Positions 40,905-49,236 of a DNA stretch of 64,000 nt are shown in pieces. The stretch lies in the IMG/VR virus record IMGVR_UViG_3300042331_000508, positions 1 through 64,000 of that record; one strand, 5' to 3'. A program made the position numbers and the translations under genes. The notes below the pieces were generated by a model. That model was not told the origin of the DNA and did not search any database. It was given only the letters and a program-made list of their open reading frames with translations. Origin of the DNA: a virus. Every line of letters starts with the position of its first letter. Within the stretch, counting starts at the first letter, position 1.

Positions 40905-41301
40905 CGTCGGCCTCCGTTTCCCATGTAAGTTGTAGTGGTTCAGTTGTGCCAGGATAGTCGCGGCGTTCATATTGGTAGTAGTCTACGCGGGCTTCGTTTT
41001 TCACGAGGTCGTAGACAACGGTGTCGCCATAGTCGCTGCCGTCTCCGGCTCCGGAATAGCTGTAGTTGTCCCACGCCCAAGTGTCGATTTCCTGCTCGAA
41101 TTCGATAACCTTGGCGGGTCGCTGCGGAAAAGCCACATACGCAGACTTTTTCTTGCGCGATTTGCGCGGTTTTTCGTGACATCGAACAGTAAGGTATGAC
41201 TCATCGCTGCCGCCGCTGAAGTGCAAGGCGATTTGCTCAACCCGCAGCTTCTTTGCTGTGGCGACGAACCTTCGTGGTAGCGGTTGTGGTTCTATGTTCA
41301 T
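40897..41301 (-). CDS. Unknown acidic protein, possibly DUF6878-like
   Basis: 134 residues. ALHFSGGSDESYLTV and NYSYSGAGDGSDYGDTVVYDL resemble the GSGDSG-type blocks of DUF6878 proteins, but I am not sure. Strongly overlaps (65 bases) the DUF6915-like gene. Confidence 0.45.
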   Translation of the reverse strand: MNIEPQPLPRRFVATAKKLRVEQIALHFSGGSDESYLTVRCHEKPRKSRKKKSAYVAFPQRPAKVIEFEQEIDTWAWDNYSYSGAGDGSDYGDTVVYDLVKNEARVDYYQYERRDYPGTTEPLQLTWETEADDD

Positions 41302-41680
41302 TGGTAATGATTAGAGGGTGAATGATGCTTTTTGTTCCGACCCGCAGCATCCAGTTGGCGGGTTGTTGTGCCAGCGGCAGCAGCCAGTCCTTGGGCGTGG
41401 GTATGAACCCGCAGTCCTCAATAACATGCTGTTCTGCCAGCAGTTTGGTCGGCACTCCGCGCTGTCTTTGTGTAGCGCATCGTGCCGACCTCGGATAAAT
41501 AACGTGCCCAAATTTGTCACAAGCCCACTGCACGCCAGCGCTGTGGTGCCGAAGCGCCCGGTGAGTCCAGTCGCCGGTGAATTGCTTGGTTTCGTCAAAC
41601 CACTCGTGCAACTCGATGTAATCATCGGCATGGCCGCCATACTTGGCAGCACTGCTTTGAGCGTGTTTGTATGGCGTCAT
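41237..41680 (-). CDS. DUF6915-like protein
   Basis: 147 residues. DDYIELHEWFDETKQ, HRALRHHSAGVQWACDKFG and VPTKLLAEQHVIEDCGFIPT then DWL follow the DUF6915 order, with three or more conserved His residues that may bind metal. The last 30 residues are an added basic tail. Function unknown. Confidence 0.65.
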   Translation of the reverse strand: MTPYKHAQSSAAKYGGHADDYIELHEWFDETKQFTGDWTHRALRHHSAGVQWACDKFGHVIYPRSARCATQRQRGVPTKLLAEQHVIEDCGFIPTPKDWLLPLAQQPANWMLRVGTKSIIHPLIITNEHRTTTATTKVRRHSKEAAG

Positions 41681-42264
41681 ACACGGGCAATGGCGTCAAG
41701 ACCGACCTTGTCTAAATCCACGGGATCGCTTCCATCGGAATTTTTAATTCCCCCGCAAACCCCTTGTGCGGTGTGGCAGAGCTTCATTTTGCCCTTGGGC
41801 TGTATCCAGTCCTCAAAGTAGATTGCCCCGTCGTTTCCTCGGCGAAACGGACATTGAGCCATGCGGGTGGTCTGTCCGTTCTCAATCAGCAACAACATGA
41901 TTGCTTCCTTGCGATCCGGCCGTTCGCTGGGTGCGCGCAGTTCGCCTTTGACGTAAGGAGCAAACCACACTTCTTGCACGGTGACAAACCACGGCATGCT
42001 TTGTGCCATGAATGCCAATGCCTGCCGCTGGCGCTCTTTGTCTCCAGGCAAACCAATGACGGCGACACCTATATCTTTAGCTTGTTGCTGCAACGCTTCC
42101 GGCAAGTGAGCGACCGCCGTCATTGCAACGGGGTCTAAAGTCCCCGCTTGCGACAGAATATGCTGGGCAGTCTTTTTAGCCTGCCTGAATGTTCTGAATT
42201 TCATCGTTTTCATAGAAAAATCCAAGTAATCCAATTCTTCGGCCCATACTGCTTGTTGGTTCAT
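41677..42264 (-). CDS. Unknown protein
   Basis: 195 residues. Mixed alpha/beta with Cys residues in the C-terminal third (QCPF, LCHTAQGVCGG). ATGA overlap with the DUF6915-like gene. Not recognised. Confidence 0.5.
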   Translation of the reverse strand: MNQQAVWAEELDYLDFSMKTMKFRTFRQAKKTAQHILSQAGTLDPVAMTAVAHLPEALQQQAKDIGVAVIGLPGDKERQRQALAFMAQSMPWFVTVQEVWFAPYVKGELRAPSERPDRKEAIMLLLIENGQTTRMAQCPFRRGNDGAIYFEDWIQPKGKMKLCHTAQGVCGGIKNSDGSDPVDLDKVGLDAIARV

Positions 42265-42659
42265 TAGTTGGACCGAGTGAGTGTTTCAGTAAGAAAAACA
42301 GCACACGTGTTGTTGGTAAGGACCAATACGTAAAAGCCGTCCGCGGGCGGCGGCGGAAGATGCGGCATGTCAAAATTGCCGCGCCATTCATTGATGTATT
42401 CGCGGTTTGCCATGGCCAGCATAATGGGAGTCGGTTCATCGCCAGGGTCGAATGACTGGCGATACTCATCGACTTCGTCTTGGCCGCGCATGGTATACGC
42501 TGCCGTCAGCCCCGTATCGTCATGCAAGTCGCAGACCAAGAAGACGGCATCTTTCTGAGATGATGCCTTGAACCGCGCTTCGTTTTTGAAGCGGGTGTAA
42601 AGCTCAACTGCCGGTTGCAGTCTAGTAATCGTCTGGCTCGATAGGTTCGCAGGTTTCAT
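42264..42659 (-). CDS. Unknown protein
   Basis: 131 residues. Overlaps the zinc-ribbon gene by 38 bases. PHLPPPPADG marks a linker near the C-terminus. No recognised motif. Confidence 0.45.
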   Translation of the reverse strand: MKPANLSSQTITRLQPAVELYTRFKNEARFKASSQKDAVFLVCDLHDDTGLTAAYTMRGQDEVDEYRQSFDPGDEPTPIMLAMANREYINEWRGNFDMPHLPPPPADGFYVLVLTNNTCAVFLTETLTRSN

Positions 42660-42816
42660 AGAAGGGGTTGTAAAGGACTTCTGCCCGATAACATTTGAGG
42701 CGTTCGTCGTGACACTTGGAGCAAGTGCCGGTCAGGTAAATGCCGCGCGCATCGTATTGGGCCTCGCCGGTAAGCCCGCTTCCACAGGAGCAAGGAATGG
42801 AGTTGAGCGTGGTCAT
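42622..42816 (-). CDS. Small zinc-ribbon protein
   Basis: 64 residues with CSCGSG ... GTCSKCHDERLKCYRAEVLYNP ... EPIEPDD, a layout common in very small phage proteins. Probably binds zinc; role unknown. Confidence 0.55.
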   Translation of the reverse strand: MTTLNSIPCSCGSGLTGEAQYDARGIYLTGTCSKCHDERLKCYRAEVLYNPFYETCEPIEPDDY

Positions 42817-43028
42817 AGTTCGTATGAGTAAGAAGCGTCAAGTTCCTCCACGTAAGAACGCATGGAGGAGTTAAGCTGTGTTTGATCTTCGGCGAAATGC
42901 ATCGCCCTGATCAGCCCGTCAGCATCAGACGGGACGTAGGTGCTGATAATGCGAAACCCGAGCAATCGGCTTCCGGCGTAGGCCAAGGCAAACCCCAGCC
43001 AGATACGTAGTTCGTGTAGCAGTGTCAT
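42813..43028 (-). CDS. Small protein with N-terminal hydrophobic helix
   Basis: 71 residues. LRIWLGFALAYAGSRLLGF may span or sit on the membrane; C-terminal half polar. Coupled to the VWA gene upstream by ATGA. Confidence 0.45.
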   Translation of the reverse strand: MTLLHELRIWLGFALAYAGSRLLGFRIISTYVPSDADGLIRAMHFAEDQTQLNSSMRSYVEELDASYSYEL

Positions 43029-45055
43029 TTGGAAAGAACGCGGGTGACGAACGAGACAAGCATCGGAACAATCTTGTCAGCATCATCCCAGCTAACACTG
43101 ACGAAGCGACCCTTGCCAAACGATCGCTCGCCGTTGCGACCGCCGATAACAATGCCATACACCTCGATGCTCATGCGTCGGCACAGATCGACGATTTCTT
43201 TGAGCTTTTGGATGTCGGTTTCGCCATCACCGATACAGATCATGATTTTGCGCGGCGCCTTGTCGATGGAGTCCATGTGCTTGGCCGCCGCAGCAAGAGC
43301 GATATCCTCTTTTGTGCCTCCACCCATGCAGTCGATCGTCACTTGTGGCGTAGAGCCGTAGTAGTGCACATCGTTGCTGTGTCCATAAGAATGGACACGC
43401 ACGGCATTACCTCCACGCCGCAGCGCCTCCGAGAGCAGGCAAGCCGCCCTCTTGAGCGGGACAGAAGCAGTCTGATGCTGAAGCGCCTTGAGGCGCTCGA
43501 CGCGCTCTGCCACGGTGATGTTGACATCGGGGTCAGCCCAAGTGCCGCGATCCAAGTCACAGCCGGTCGATCCGCTCAAGTCGGTCAGGATACCAATGGC
43601 GATTTCGCGGGACTCGGTAACAACATCGTTACGGTAAAACACGGATGTTTCACCGCACGGGATTTCCCACAGCTTGCCAGGATCCAAGTGACCGCTTTGG
43701 CGGCCGAAGCTCGGCGTGATTTCATCATGGCTGTAAATTCGACACAGCTGCGACAGCCGGTCGATGACGCCTTCGTAACCTCGCAAGAGAGCCTGCACCG
43801 CCATTTGTGCGTGCACCGGAGTGCGGCTTGACCAGTCACTGAAGTGAGTTTTCTTGGCGCGAGTGGCCAGTTTGCCACCAGCCTTGCTGGAATCATCTTG
43901 GTCTGCCAAGTCACTTACGTCGTGCGCCCTGCCGTCAATATCTCCTAGCGCTGTATCGTTGGTAATGCTCTCCCCCGAGATGTCAGAGGTGCCGATTCTG
44001 CCGCGCGCCTTATCAAGCAAATCTTTGCTTGGCTTGGGCCGCGCCGGAGGAGGAGGTTGCGGCGCTCCGTCACCACTACCGCTGCCACTTCCGCCTTGCG
44101 GGTTTGGCTGCGGCTGTTTCTTGGGTGGCGGTTTAGGCGGATCAAGCTTGCGCAAGATTTCCGCTGCGCGCTGGGCAGCAGCCCACCGCTCGTGCGATGT
44201 AGTGGCAGAGCCAAACTCCGCCATCGCTTGCCCGATCACTTCCGCGATATCTTGCGGTGCAACAATAGGCTTGCTGGGATGCAGGATGTTCCATGCCATG
44301 GCCGCCGCCGCACATTGCGATGGCGGCGGGCCTTGTGGCATGTCATCGGGAACCACTACGCCATTGCTGGGACTCGGAGCCGCCTTGACAAGCCCCGCCT
44401 CGATCTCGGCACGATAAGACTCGTCCGAGTTAAATGCGTTGGAGGCCGCAAAATATACGGCCGCCCCGCGATAGTCTGTTAACAGCTCACTTTGCGCAAT
44501 GTCAGCCTCGACGGCCGACCAGACAACACGAGCGTGTTTGTCTGTGCTTGCGGCCGCCGCTTGGCGCACCGCTTTGGCGGTGGTGCGTTTCTTGGCCGCC
44601 GCGGTCAGCGCTTCGCCGACAAGTGCATCGCTGCGCTTGTCTTCGTTCCACTCGGCGCGGGCGTCACCACGAGTGATGGTGTCGGGCGACAAGACAACGA
44701 GATCATCGTCGTTTGTCGCGTTCCCATCCGACCATGCCACCTTGAGCGTTTTGTCCACGCCTGTGACGGATGTGCGGATTGCGTTGGTGGACCGCGCTAC
44801 TGCGGCCAGTGCCGTCTCCAGCTTGTCGGCTGTAGAAGACCGCTTTTTACGTGAGCTGTAGCCACCCCAATAATTACGCAAGTGTGAGGAAGCGGAATAC
44901 TTCGACTTGCTGTATTCATCGGAGTCAAAGAGATAGTCGTCAGACCAGTCAGACCATCCCTTGTCGTCGTAGGAGTATTTTTCAGAACGCTCACGCCTAG
45001 CCTTGTCGGCTCCTTGTGCACGTTGCTTGTAATAGTCCAGATAGCTATTAGCCAT
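43025..45055 (-). CDS. CobT-like von Willebrand A domain protein
   Basis: 676 residues. Low-complexity charged N-terminus and Pro/Gly-rich linker (about residues 330-360), then a VWA domain in the last 240 residues: MIDAS DxSxS-like TDLSGST near residue 490, conserved Thr in GGGTKEDIALAAA near 575, and MICIGDGETD. This is the architecture of cobaltochelatase CobT and of phage proteins annotated as such. With the AAA+ gene upstream it forms a MoxR-VWA-type pair that probably remodels a protein complex. Confidence 0.75.
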   Translation of the reverse strand: MANSYLDYYKQRAQGADKARRERSEKYSYDDKGWSDWSDDYLFDSDEYSKSKYSASSHLRNYWGGYSSRKKRSSTADKLETALAAVARSTNAIRTSVTGVDKTLKVAWSDGNATNDDDLVVLSPDTITRGDARAEWNEDKRSDALVGEALTAAAKKRTTAKAVRQAAAASTDKHARVVWSAVEADIAQSELLTDYRGAAVYFAASNAFNSDESYRAEIEAGLVKAAPSPSNGVVVPDDMPQGPPPSQCAAAAMAWNILHPSKPIVAPQDIAEVIGQAMAEFGSATTSHERWAAAQRAAEILRKLDPPKPPPKKQPQPNPQGGSGSGSGDGAPQPPPPARPKPSKDLLDKARGRIGTSDISGESITNDTALGDIDGRAHDVSDLADQDDSSKAGGKLATRAKKTHFSDWSSRTPVHAQMAVQALLRGYEGVIDRLSQLCRIYSHDEITPSFGRQSGHLDPGKLWEIPCGETSVFYRNDVVTESREIAIGILTDLSGSTGCDLDRGTWADPDVNITVAERVERLKALQHQTASVPLKRAACLLSEALRRGGNAVRVHSYGHSNDVHYYGSTPQVTIDCMGGGTKEDIALAAAAKHMDSIDKAPRKIMICIGDGETDIQKLKEIVDLCRRMSIEVYGIVIGGRNGERSFGKGRFVSVSWDDADKIVPMLVSFVTRVLSK

Positions 45056-45112
45056 GTTTGATGTTTGCCCGATGCCTGCAAGCAGGCGATCCGGTCGGGC
45101 GCCGGATTTGCA

Positions 45113-46117
45113 TTACAGCCCGCAGGTGAGCTGTATGGTTTGCAAGACCTGTGCTCGCTCGGAGGACTCGCCCCCTTCGGTGTCGAACTTCGGAACAACG
45201 GTGAAGTTCATCGCTTGGCCCGGCGTCATGCCCATGGCAATGAGCCAGCCAGCAGCGAGGAGCTGCCTTGTCGAGACCGCTTTGGACAATGTCCCGCCGA
45301 AGCCGCTGGCCTTGGCACGAATTGTCTCGGCGACAGTGGCCAATGCATTGGCATCGGCGGTCTTGATACCGCACCGATCGCTGAGCAGTTTGGACTCCTC
45401 CTTGCGGGTGAGGTAGTTGACCTCCAGGTGATACGGGAACCGCGACTCCAGCGCTTCGTCCAGCCGGTATGTGCCGGTGAATTGGGCGCCGATGTTGGCA
45501 GTGCCGATAAACGTGACGTTATCGGCAACACGGACAATGCGCTGCAGACCCTCGACGTGAACTTCTTTGCGATGGTCGAGCAGCGGCATGAGTGCATTCC
45601 ATACCGGAGGAGTGGCGCGGTTCACTTCGTCAAGAAGTATGACAGCACCGGGTGTCTCAATGGCGCGAACAAATTCGCTCGGCGCGAAGAAGGTTTGGCC
45701 ATTGGCCACACCCTTCTCACCGAAGATGTCGATAGGTTCGCGATAGAGCACGAGGTTGAACTCGAAAAACGGCGCGCGGCCGATTGCCGAGGTGTAGCGG
45801 GCAAGATCCGTCTTGCCGCAACCGGCGGGGCCGGTCAGCAGCACGTTGCGGATTTTGCCATTGGGTATCTTGAGCACTGCTTCGAGCAGCGTCTTGGCGA
45901 TGTCCGACACGACAAAGGTCTTGTCGATGTCGGGAACAACGAGCAGTTGCGCGTTAGCAGACGCCGCGGCAACACGACCGAGGCGCACGGCCTCGGTCAG
46001 TTCGTCACGGGTTGCTTGAACGCGCCACGCTCCATTGCCGATACCAAGCTGTTTGACCAGCTTGCGGAGTTGCGCGACATTGAGTGCATCAATGTCGGGC
46101 AGCGTGGTTGTGTCCAT
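45113..46117 (-). CDS. MoxR/CobS-like AAA+ ATPase
   Basis: 334 residues from ATG 46117 (TGATG overlap). Walker A GPAGCGKT at 96-103, Walker B VILLDE at 159-164, a MoxR-family insert (DIFGEKGVANGQTFFAPSEF) and arginine-finger region DEALESRFP. N-terminal 60 residues may be a SAP-like or adaptor domain. It partners the CobT-like VWA gene downstream, as CobS with CobT. Confidence 0.8.
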   Translation of the reverse strand: MDTTTLPDIDALNVAQLRKLVKQLGIGNGAWRVQATRDELTEAVRLGRVAAASANAQLLVVPDIDKTFVVSDIAKTLLEAVLKIPNGKIRNVLLTGPAGCGKTDLARYTSAIGRAPFFEFNLVLYREPIDIFGEKGVANGQTFFAPSEFVRAIETPGAVILLDEVNRATPPVWNALMPLLDHRKEVHVEGLQRIVRVADNVTFIGTANIGAQFTGTYRLDEALESRFPYHLEVNYLTRKEESKLLSDRCGIKTADANALATVAETIRAKASGFGGTLSKAVSTRQLLAAGWLIAMGMTPGQAMNFTVVPKFDTEGGESSERAQVLQTIQLTCGL

Positions 46118-46443
46118 CAGTTGTTGGTGAAGGGGCGCAGCTCTTCCGAGACTTCGCCCAAAGCGGCTTTGAATCCGCGCGCAGCCAATGCTTGATGCGT
46201 TTGACACATCGAGACAATGAGCTTGATGGCGTGGGCTGCCTTGCGGACAGCTTCATCGCCCTCGCGCGGACTGAAGGCAAACACAGCGAGTTGCAAAACA
46301 TAACGAGGAAGGGACGCTTCATCGAAAGCCCCCCTGTCGATCATGGCTTGCACCAGCCCGCTGTCATCAGGGAACATCTCGTTGAACTTGTTCAGCGCGA
46401 GTTCCGCCATTTCATCCATCATGGCTTCAGTGGGTAGTTCCAT
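46117..46443 (-). CDS. Unknown helical protein before the AAA+/VWA pair
   Basis: 108 residues from ATG 46443. Acidic and helical. It begins an operon with the AAA+ and VWA genes, downstream of a terminator at 46477-46517. May be an accessory subunit. Confidence 0.5.
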   Translation of the reverse strand: MELPTEAMMDEMAELALNKFNEMFPDDSGLVQAMIDRGAFDEASLPRYVLQLAVFAFSPREGDEAVRKAAHAIKLIVSMCQTHQALAARGFKAALGEVSEELRPFTNN

Positions 46444-46476
46444 TGTTGGTTTGTGGGTTGCGTCGGTTCTTCCGAC

Positions 46477-46517
46477 AAAAAATTGGTGGGCCGCCTCGCC
46501 CCACCGCGAGACGGCCC
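46477..46517 (-). terminator. Rho-independent terminator, minus strand
   Basis: Reading the minus strand: stem GGGCCG-CTCG pairing with CGAG-CGGCCC (one mismatch), then ACCAATTTTTTGTC with six Ts. It ends the transcript that includes 46570-48002 and separates it from the AAA+/VWA operon. Confidence 0.7.
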
Positions 46518-46567
46518 TGTGCAAACGCAGCGATTGCTGCGGCCCATGCACAAAAAAATCAAAAAAT

Positions 46568-46579
46568 TCTTACGTAAGA
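46568..46579. repeat. CTTACGTAAG palindrome, copy 2 (at a stop codon)
   Basis: TCTTACGTAAGA covers the stop codon of the 46570-46854 gene. On the minus strand it is followed by TTTTTT, GA and TTTTTTT, so it may also work as a terminator stem. Confidence 0.65.
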
Positions 46580-46854
46580 GGGGACGGGACCTGGATCAGC
46601 AGATCCTCAATCTCAAAATGCGGAGCACCGCAAAGCGGGCAATCGGCCACATAATGTCCGGTCTGCCCGCTTACGGATACCGGCGTCACGTAAAGGCCTT
46701 TGTTGGACGATTCAAGCGCTTCAAGCAGTTCGTAAGCATAGGCCAAGGCCGCCCTGAAATGCTCGGTGCGGTATTGTCCAGGGCAATTTTCATCTGCTTG
46801 ATTTGCCAGTTCGCGCAACGCGTTTTGCAATGCGATGGTGGCGTCGTGGTTCAT
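46570..46854 (-). CDS. Small protein with CxxC motif
   Basis: 94 residues from ATG 46854. Helical N-terminus and a C-terminal CPLCGAPHFEIEDL motif, maybe half a zinc site. ATGA overlap with the next gene upstream. Confidence 0.5.
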   Translation of the reverse strand: MNHDATIALQNALRELANQADENCPGQYRTEHFRAALAYAYELLEALESSNKGLYVTPVSVSGQTGHYVADCPLCGAPHFEIEDLLIQVPSPLT

Positions 46855-47102
46855 AAGGCTCTCCCATTGGCAACGATGACGTTGCGCAAGATGCTTTGTT
46901 GGCCCCGCCGATTGGTCAGCTTCTTGTGCCGCTTGTATTCGTCGGGACTCATTAGGCAAATGGACGAAGTGGTTTTGTCGTTGTAAATCATGGCGCCCCT
47001 GTAGCGCGCGGTCGGCAGCGCTTGAGCACAGGCCAGACACGTAGACAAACCGAGGTTGGCGCGCGCCGATTGCACGCGCCCTCCGCAAGTGTTACAGCTC
47101 AT
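46851..47102 (-). CDS. Small zinc-ribbon-like protein
   Basis: 83 residues. SCNTCGG and STCLACAQAL give two CxxC pairs near the N-terminus; MIYNDKTTSSICLMSP and RRGQQSILRNVI follow, as in a family of small phage zinc proteins. Function unknown. Confidence 0.55.
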   Translation of the reverse strand: MSCNTCGGRVQSARANLGLSTCLACAQALPTARYRGAMIYNDKTTSSICLMSPDEYKRHKKLTNRRGQQSILRNVIVANGRAL

Positions 47103-47448
47103 TGACTAGGGTCGGACGCCAGTAGACATCGACTTCCATTCCGATGCCAAGGGGACCTGGAACGCTGGACAACTCCTCCAGACTAAAGTCGCCTCGCTCG
47201 GACTCAAAGCCTTTGACAAGGCCGTAGGCGATGTTGTTGTCGGGGTCCCACTCGCAGACATACCATGTCCACGAGCCGCACGGGTCGAAAATTTTGACGC
47301 GCGCCAGCTCAGTGTTGTAGTTTGCGCAGACGGGAACGCCGCGCAGGAAGCAAGCTTGGCGGAAAATCTCCAGCTTGCGCGGGCCGTAGGTAATACCACT
47401 CTGGTCGATGTGGTGATACAGCCCTTCGGTATCAGGGATGATGGTCAT
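47092..47448 (-). CDS. DUF2958-like protein
   Basis: 118 residues from ATG 47448. FDPCGSWTWYVCEWDPDNN, AYGLVKGFESERGDFSLEEL and GIGMEVDVYWRPT follow DUF2958, common on plasmids and phages with unknown function. Confidence 0.75.
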   Translation of the reverse strand: MTIIPDTEGLYHHIDQSGITYGPRKLEIFRQACFLRGVPVCANYNTELARVKIFDPCGSWTWYVCEWDPDNNIAYGLVKGFESERGDFSLEELSSVPGPLGIGMEVDVYWRPTLVNEL

Positions 47449-47594
47449 GCGAACTGGCGCCACACGGCGCGATTGACAAGCAGATCGAACGGACGCCAGG
47501 TCAGCAAAGACCAAGGCTTGCGGATGGGATGTTTGCCCTTGCGCGGAAGGTTATTGCGTTTGGGCCAGTGGTGGCGGGTTTTGTGTTTGCCCAT
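47445..47594 (-). CDS. Very small basic protein
   Basis: 49 residues from ATG 47594, ATGA overlap with the DUF2958-like gene. Lys/Arg/Trp-rich (KTRHHWPKRNNLPRKGKH). Overlaps its upstream neighbour by 44 bases. Existence moderately supported. Confidence 0.4.
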   Translation of the reverse strand: MGKHKTRHHWPKRNNLPRKGKHPIRKPWSLLTWRPFDLLVNRAVWRQFA

Positions 47595-47757
47595 AGTGGT
47601 GATTGAGTATTCGTAGGTTGTGGATGGACTGACGGAGGTGATGACGCACAGTGGTCCGCACCTCGGGTTTGGGATGATGGCGAGCAGCAAGCAAGGCGGT
47701 GACGCGCTTGGCTGTCTGCTCGTGATTGAACGGAGTGGGCAGGACGATGATGTTCAT
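47551..47757 (-). CDS. Small His-rich protein
   Basis: 68 residues from ATG 47757 with ATGA overlap. Contains ARHHPKPEVRTTVRHHLRQS and a Pro/Gln tail. Unknown. Confidence 0.45.
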   Translation of the reverse strand: MNIIVLPTPFNHEQTAKRVTALLAARHHPKPEVRTTVRHHLRQSIHNLRILNHHYGQTQNPPPLAQTQ

Positions 47758-48002
47758 GCCCACGTTTTGCTTCCCACAGCGGTGACGTTGGCGCCCACCT
47801 GCAACTTGATGGGGTCGCCGGTATCCAAGGCCACTTCATGCAAAGAGACTTTGCCAGTGAAGTGATAGCCCACGGAGCCGCTCTGGAATTGACGCGCCGT
47901 AGCGGTGAGAGTGCCGACAGCGACATCGCGGCCATCGTGACCGGCGTAGCTGACGCTCACTTTCAACGCGGGCGCTGAAGCAATAAACAGCGCTTTGTTC
48001 AT
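47754..48002 (-). CDS. Small beta-rich protein, first of its operon
   Basis: 82 residues. Predicted beta strands (VGYHFTGKVSLHEVALDTG). It lies 19 bases downstream (minus strand) of a CGCTCTTACGTAAGAGCG palindrome. No clear ribosome-binding site (AAACCAAAACC before the ATG). Confidence 0.5.
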   Translation of the reverse strand: MNKALFIASAPALKVSVSYAGHDGRDVAVGTLTATARQFQSGSVGYHFTGKVSLHEVALDTGDPIKLQVGANVTAVGSKTWA

Positions 48003-48021
48003 GGTTTTGGTTTTCTAAAAA

Positions 48022-48039
48022 CGCTCTTACGTAAGAGCG
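48022..48039. repeat. CTTACGTAAG palindrome, copy 3 (terminator-like)
   Basis: CGCTCTTACGTAAGAGCG, an 18-bp perfect palindrome. On the minus strand it is followed by TTTTT, so it can form a 7-bp stem with an ACGT loop and a T-tract. It lies between a structured region and the start of the 48002 gene. Confidence 0.7.
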
Positions 48040-48085
48040 CGTTGGGCCTGGCATGCGTGATCCGCAACAGGCAAAAATTTGGCAG

Positions 48086-48310
48086 GCGGCCGAAGCCGCA
48101 ACGCCCGATGAAAGATTCATCTCGGCCCGAGCAAACTTTCCATCGCCGCTCGGGTTGACTCCCCGTGTTACGCGCGTGGTCCACGGGTAACTGCCAAAGT
48201 GACAGACAGCGCGCTTTTCAGAGGGTCATAGCCAGATGCCCTGTGCAGGGTCTGTCCTCTGCCGATATACGCGCGGCACGGTGTTGCCGCCAGCGATGGC
48301 TGGCTGTCTG
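48086..48310 (-). ncRNA. Candidate structured RNA or leader
   Basis: Nested stems, all perfect: GCGGC/GCCGC (48086-48099), CCCGAGC/GCTCGGG (48126-48154), CCCGTG/CACGGG (48162-48187), and a junction closed by CAGACAGC (48203-48210) with GCTGTCTG (48303-48310) that encloses CAGAGG/CCTCTG, an inner CAGA-CCCT/AGGG-TCTG hairpin, GCGGCA/TGCCGC and CAGC/GCTG. No ORF of interest. Minus strand chosen because flanking genes and the copy-3 terminator run that way. Confidence 0.5.
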
Positions 48311-48334
48311 AAAAATCACGGACGGTGCCGCGAC

Positions 48335-48374
48335 AAAAAATGGGTGGCGCGGGGGTTTGCGTTCCCCCCGCGCC
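48335..48374 (-). terminator. Rho-independent terminator of the 48407-49123 gene
   Basis: On the minus strand, GGCGCGGGGGG pairs with CCCCCGCGCC around an AACGCAAA loop and is followed by ACCCATTTTTTGTC with six Ts. Confidence 0.75.
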
Positions 48375-48406
48375 CAATCGCGCGATTACATCACGCGCGG
48401 CGGCGA

Positions 48407-49123
48407 CTAAGCCGCTTTCTTGCGGGACTGCTTGGGCGCAGCTTCGCCGTCGAGCACTTTCATGAGTGCCTCGATGACGGGCGCCGGATTGTCCAGCTTT
48501 TCGAGGACTTTGGCGAGGCGTCGGACGCATTTGAGTCCTTCTTCCTCGATGTCCTCTTGTGACTTGCCGTCGGGATTGAAGTCTCCCTGCACGACATTGT
48601 CGGGTGTCGCCGTGTCGGCCGTGTCGTCGGCCTTCTTCTCCTCCGTCTGGGCGGCGGGCTTGTCCTTCTTGGGCTTGTTATAGTCAGCCAGGGACATGCC
48701 GTTGTCGGCCCAGCAGTTCAGCTCGCCTTCGTTGCCGTTGGTCACGGCATCTTGGATGAGCTGGAACGCCTGCTTGGGCTTGGCCGCCGCGATCTTGGCG
48801 ATCCCAACGCAGTTCTTGAACGTCAGCCCGTCGTATTCGGCCTCGGTGAAAGCACCGGACTCGACATACGCATAGGCCTTGTGTCCATACGTTGCGTTGG
48901 AAATCGTGCCGCTGCTGATACCAGCATCGCGCAAGACTTTGGTGACGGATTCACCGCGCGGCACTTGCAGCGCGATAAAGTGGAACAGCTTGCCCAGTTC
49001 GCTGAACATGCGACGATACGCCTTGTCGCGGCTCGCAAACTCGGAGATGCGCTGTTCCTGCTTCATTTGAACGATTGCGGACGCCTGAAGCGGAACGTCT
49101 GCGTTGGTGGTGGCTTTGGCCAT
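48407..49123 (-). CDS. Unknown protein with possible HTH, own transcript
   Basis: 238 residues from ATG 49123 with GGAGG just upstream. SVTKVLRDAGISSGTISNATYG (residues about 59-80) may be a helix-turn-helix; the C-terminal third is acidic and Lys-rich with linker character. Flanked by a structured leader region with a palindrome copy 20 bases upstream and by a strong terminator downstream, so it is a single-gene unit, perhaps abundant. Confidence 0.55.
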   Translation of the reverse strand: MAKATTNADVPLQASAIVQMKQEQRISEFASRDKAYRRMFSELGKLFHFIALQVPRGESVTKVLRDAGISSGTISNATYGHKAYAYVESGAFTEAEYDGLTFKNCVGIAKIAAAKPKQAFQLIQDAVTNGNEGELNCWADNGMSLADYNKPKKDKPAAQTEEKKADDTADTATPDNVVQGDFNPDGKSQEDIEEEGLKCVRRLAKVLEKLDNPAPVIEALMKVLDGEAAPKQSRKKAA

Positions 49124-49143
49124 TGTTACCTCCAATAAACAGC

Positions 49144-49163
49144 AAGCCCTTACGTAAGAGCTT
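49144..49163. repeat. CTTACGTAAG palindrome, copy 4
   Basis: AAGC, C, CTTACGTAAG, A, GCTT: nearly perfect 20-bp palindrome 20 bases upstream of the 49123 start codon on the minus strand. Confidence 0.7.
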
Positions 49164-49236
49164 GGCTGTCGGTTTTGGCGCGATACGCGCAAAGTGGCAA
49201 ATGGCCGCCACAGCGACAGAGACAAGGAGGCCATAA

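Noticed and set aside
43025-46117. Cobalamin synthesis role for the CobS/CobT-like pair
   Set aside because: No CobN or other cobalamin gene nearby; the MoxR-VWA reading needs fewer assumptions.
45065-46195. 376-codon plus-strand ORF opposite the AAA+ gene
   Set aside because: Antisense shadow; the minus frame shows Walker A and B.
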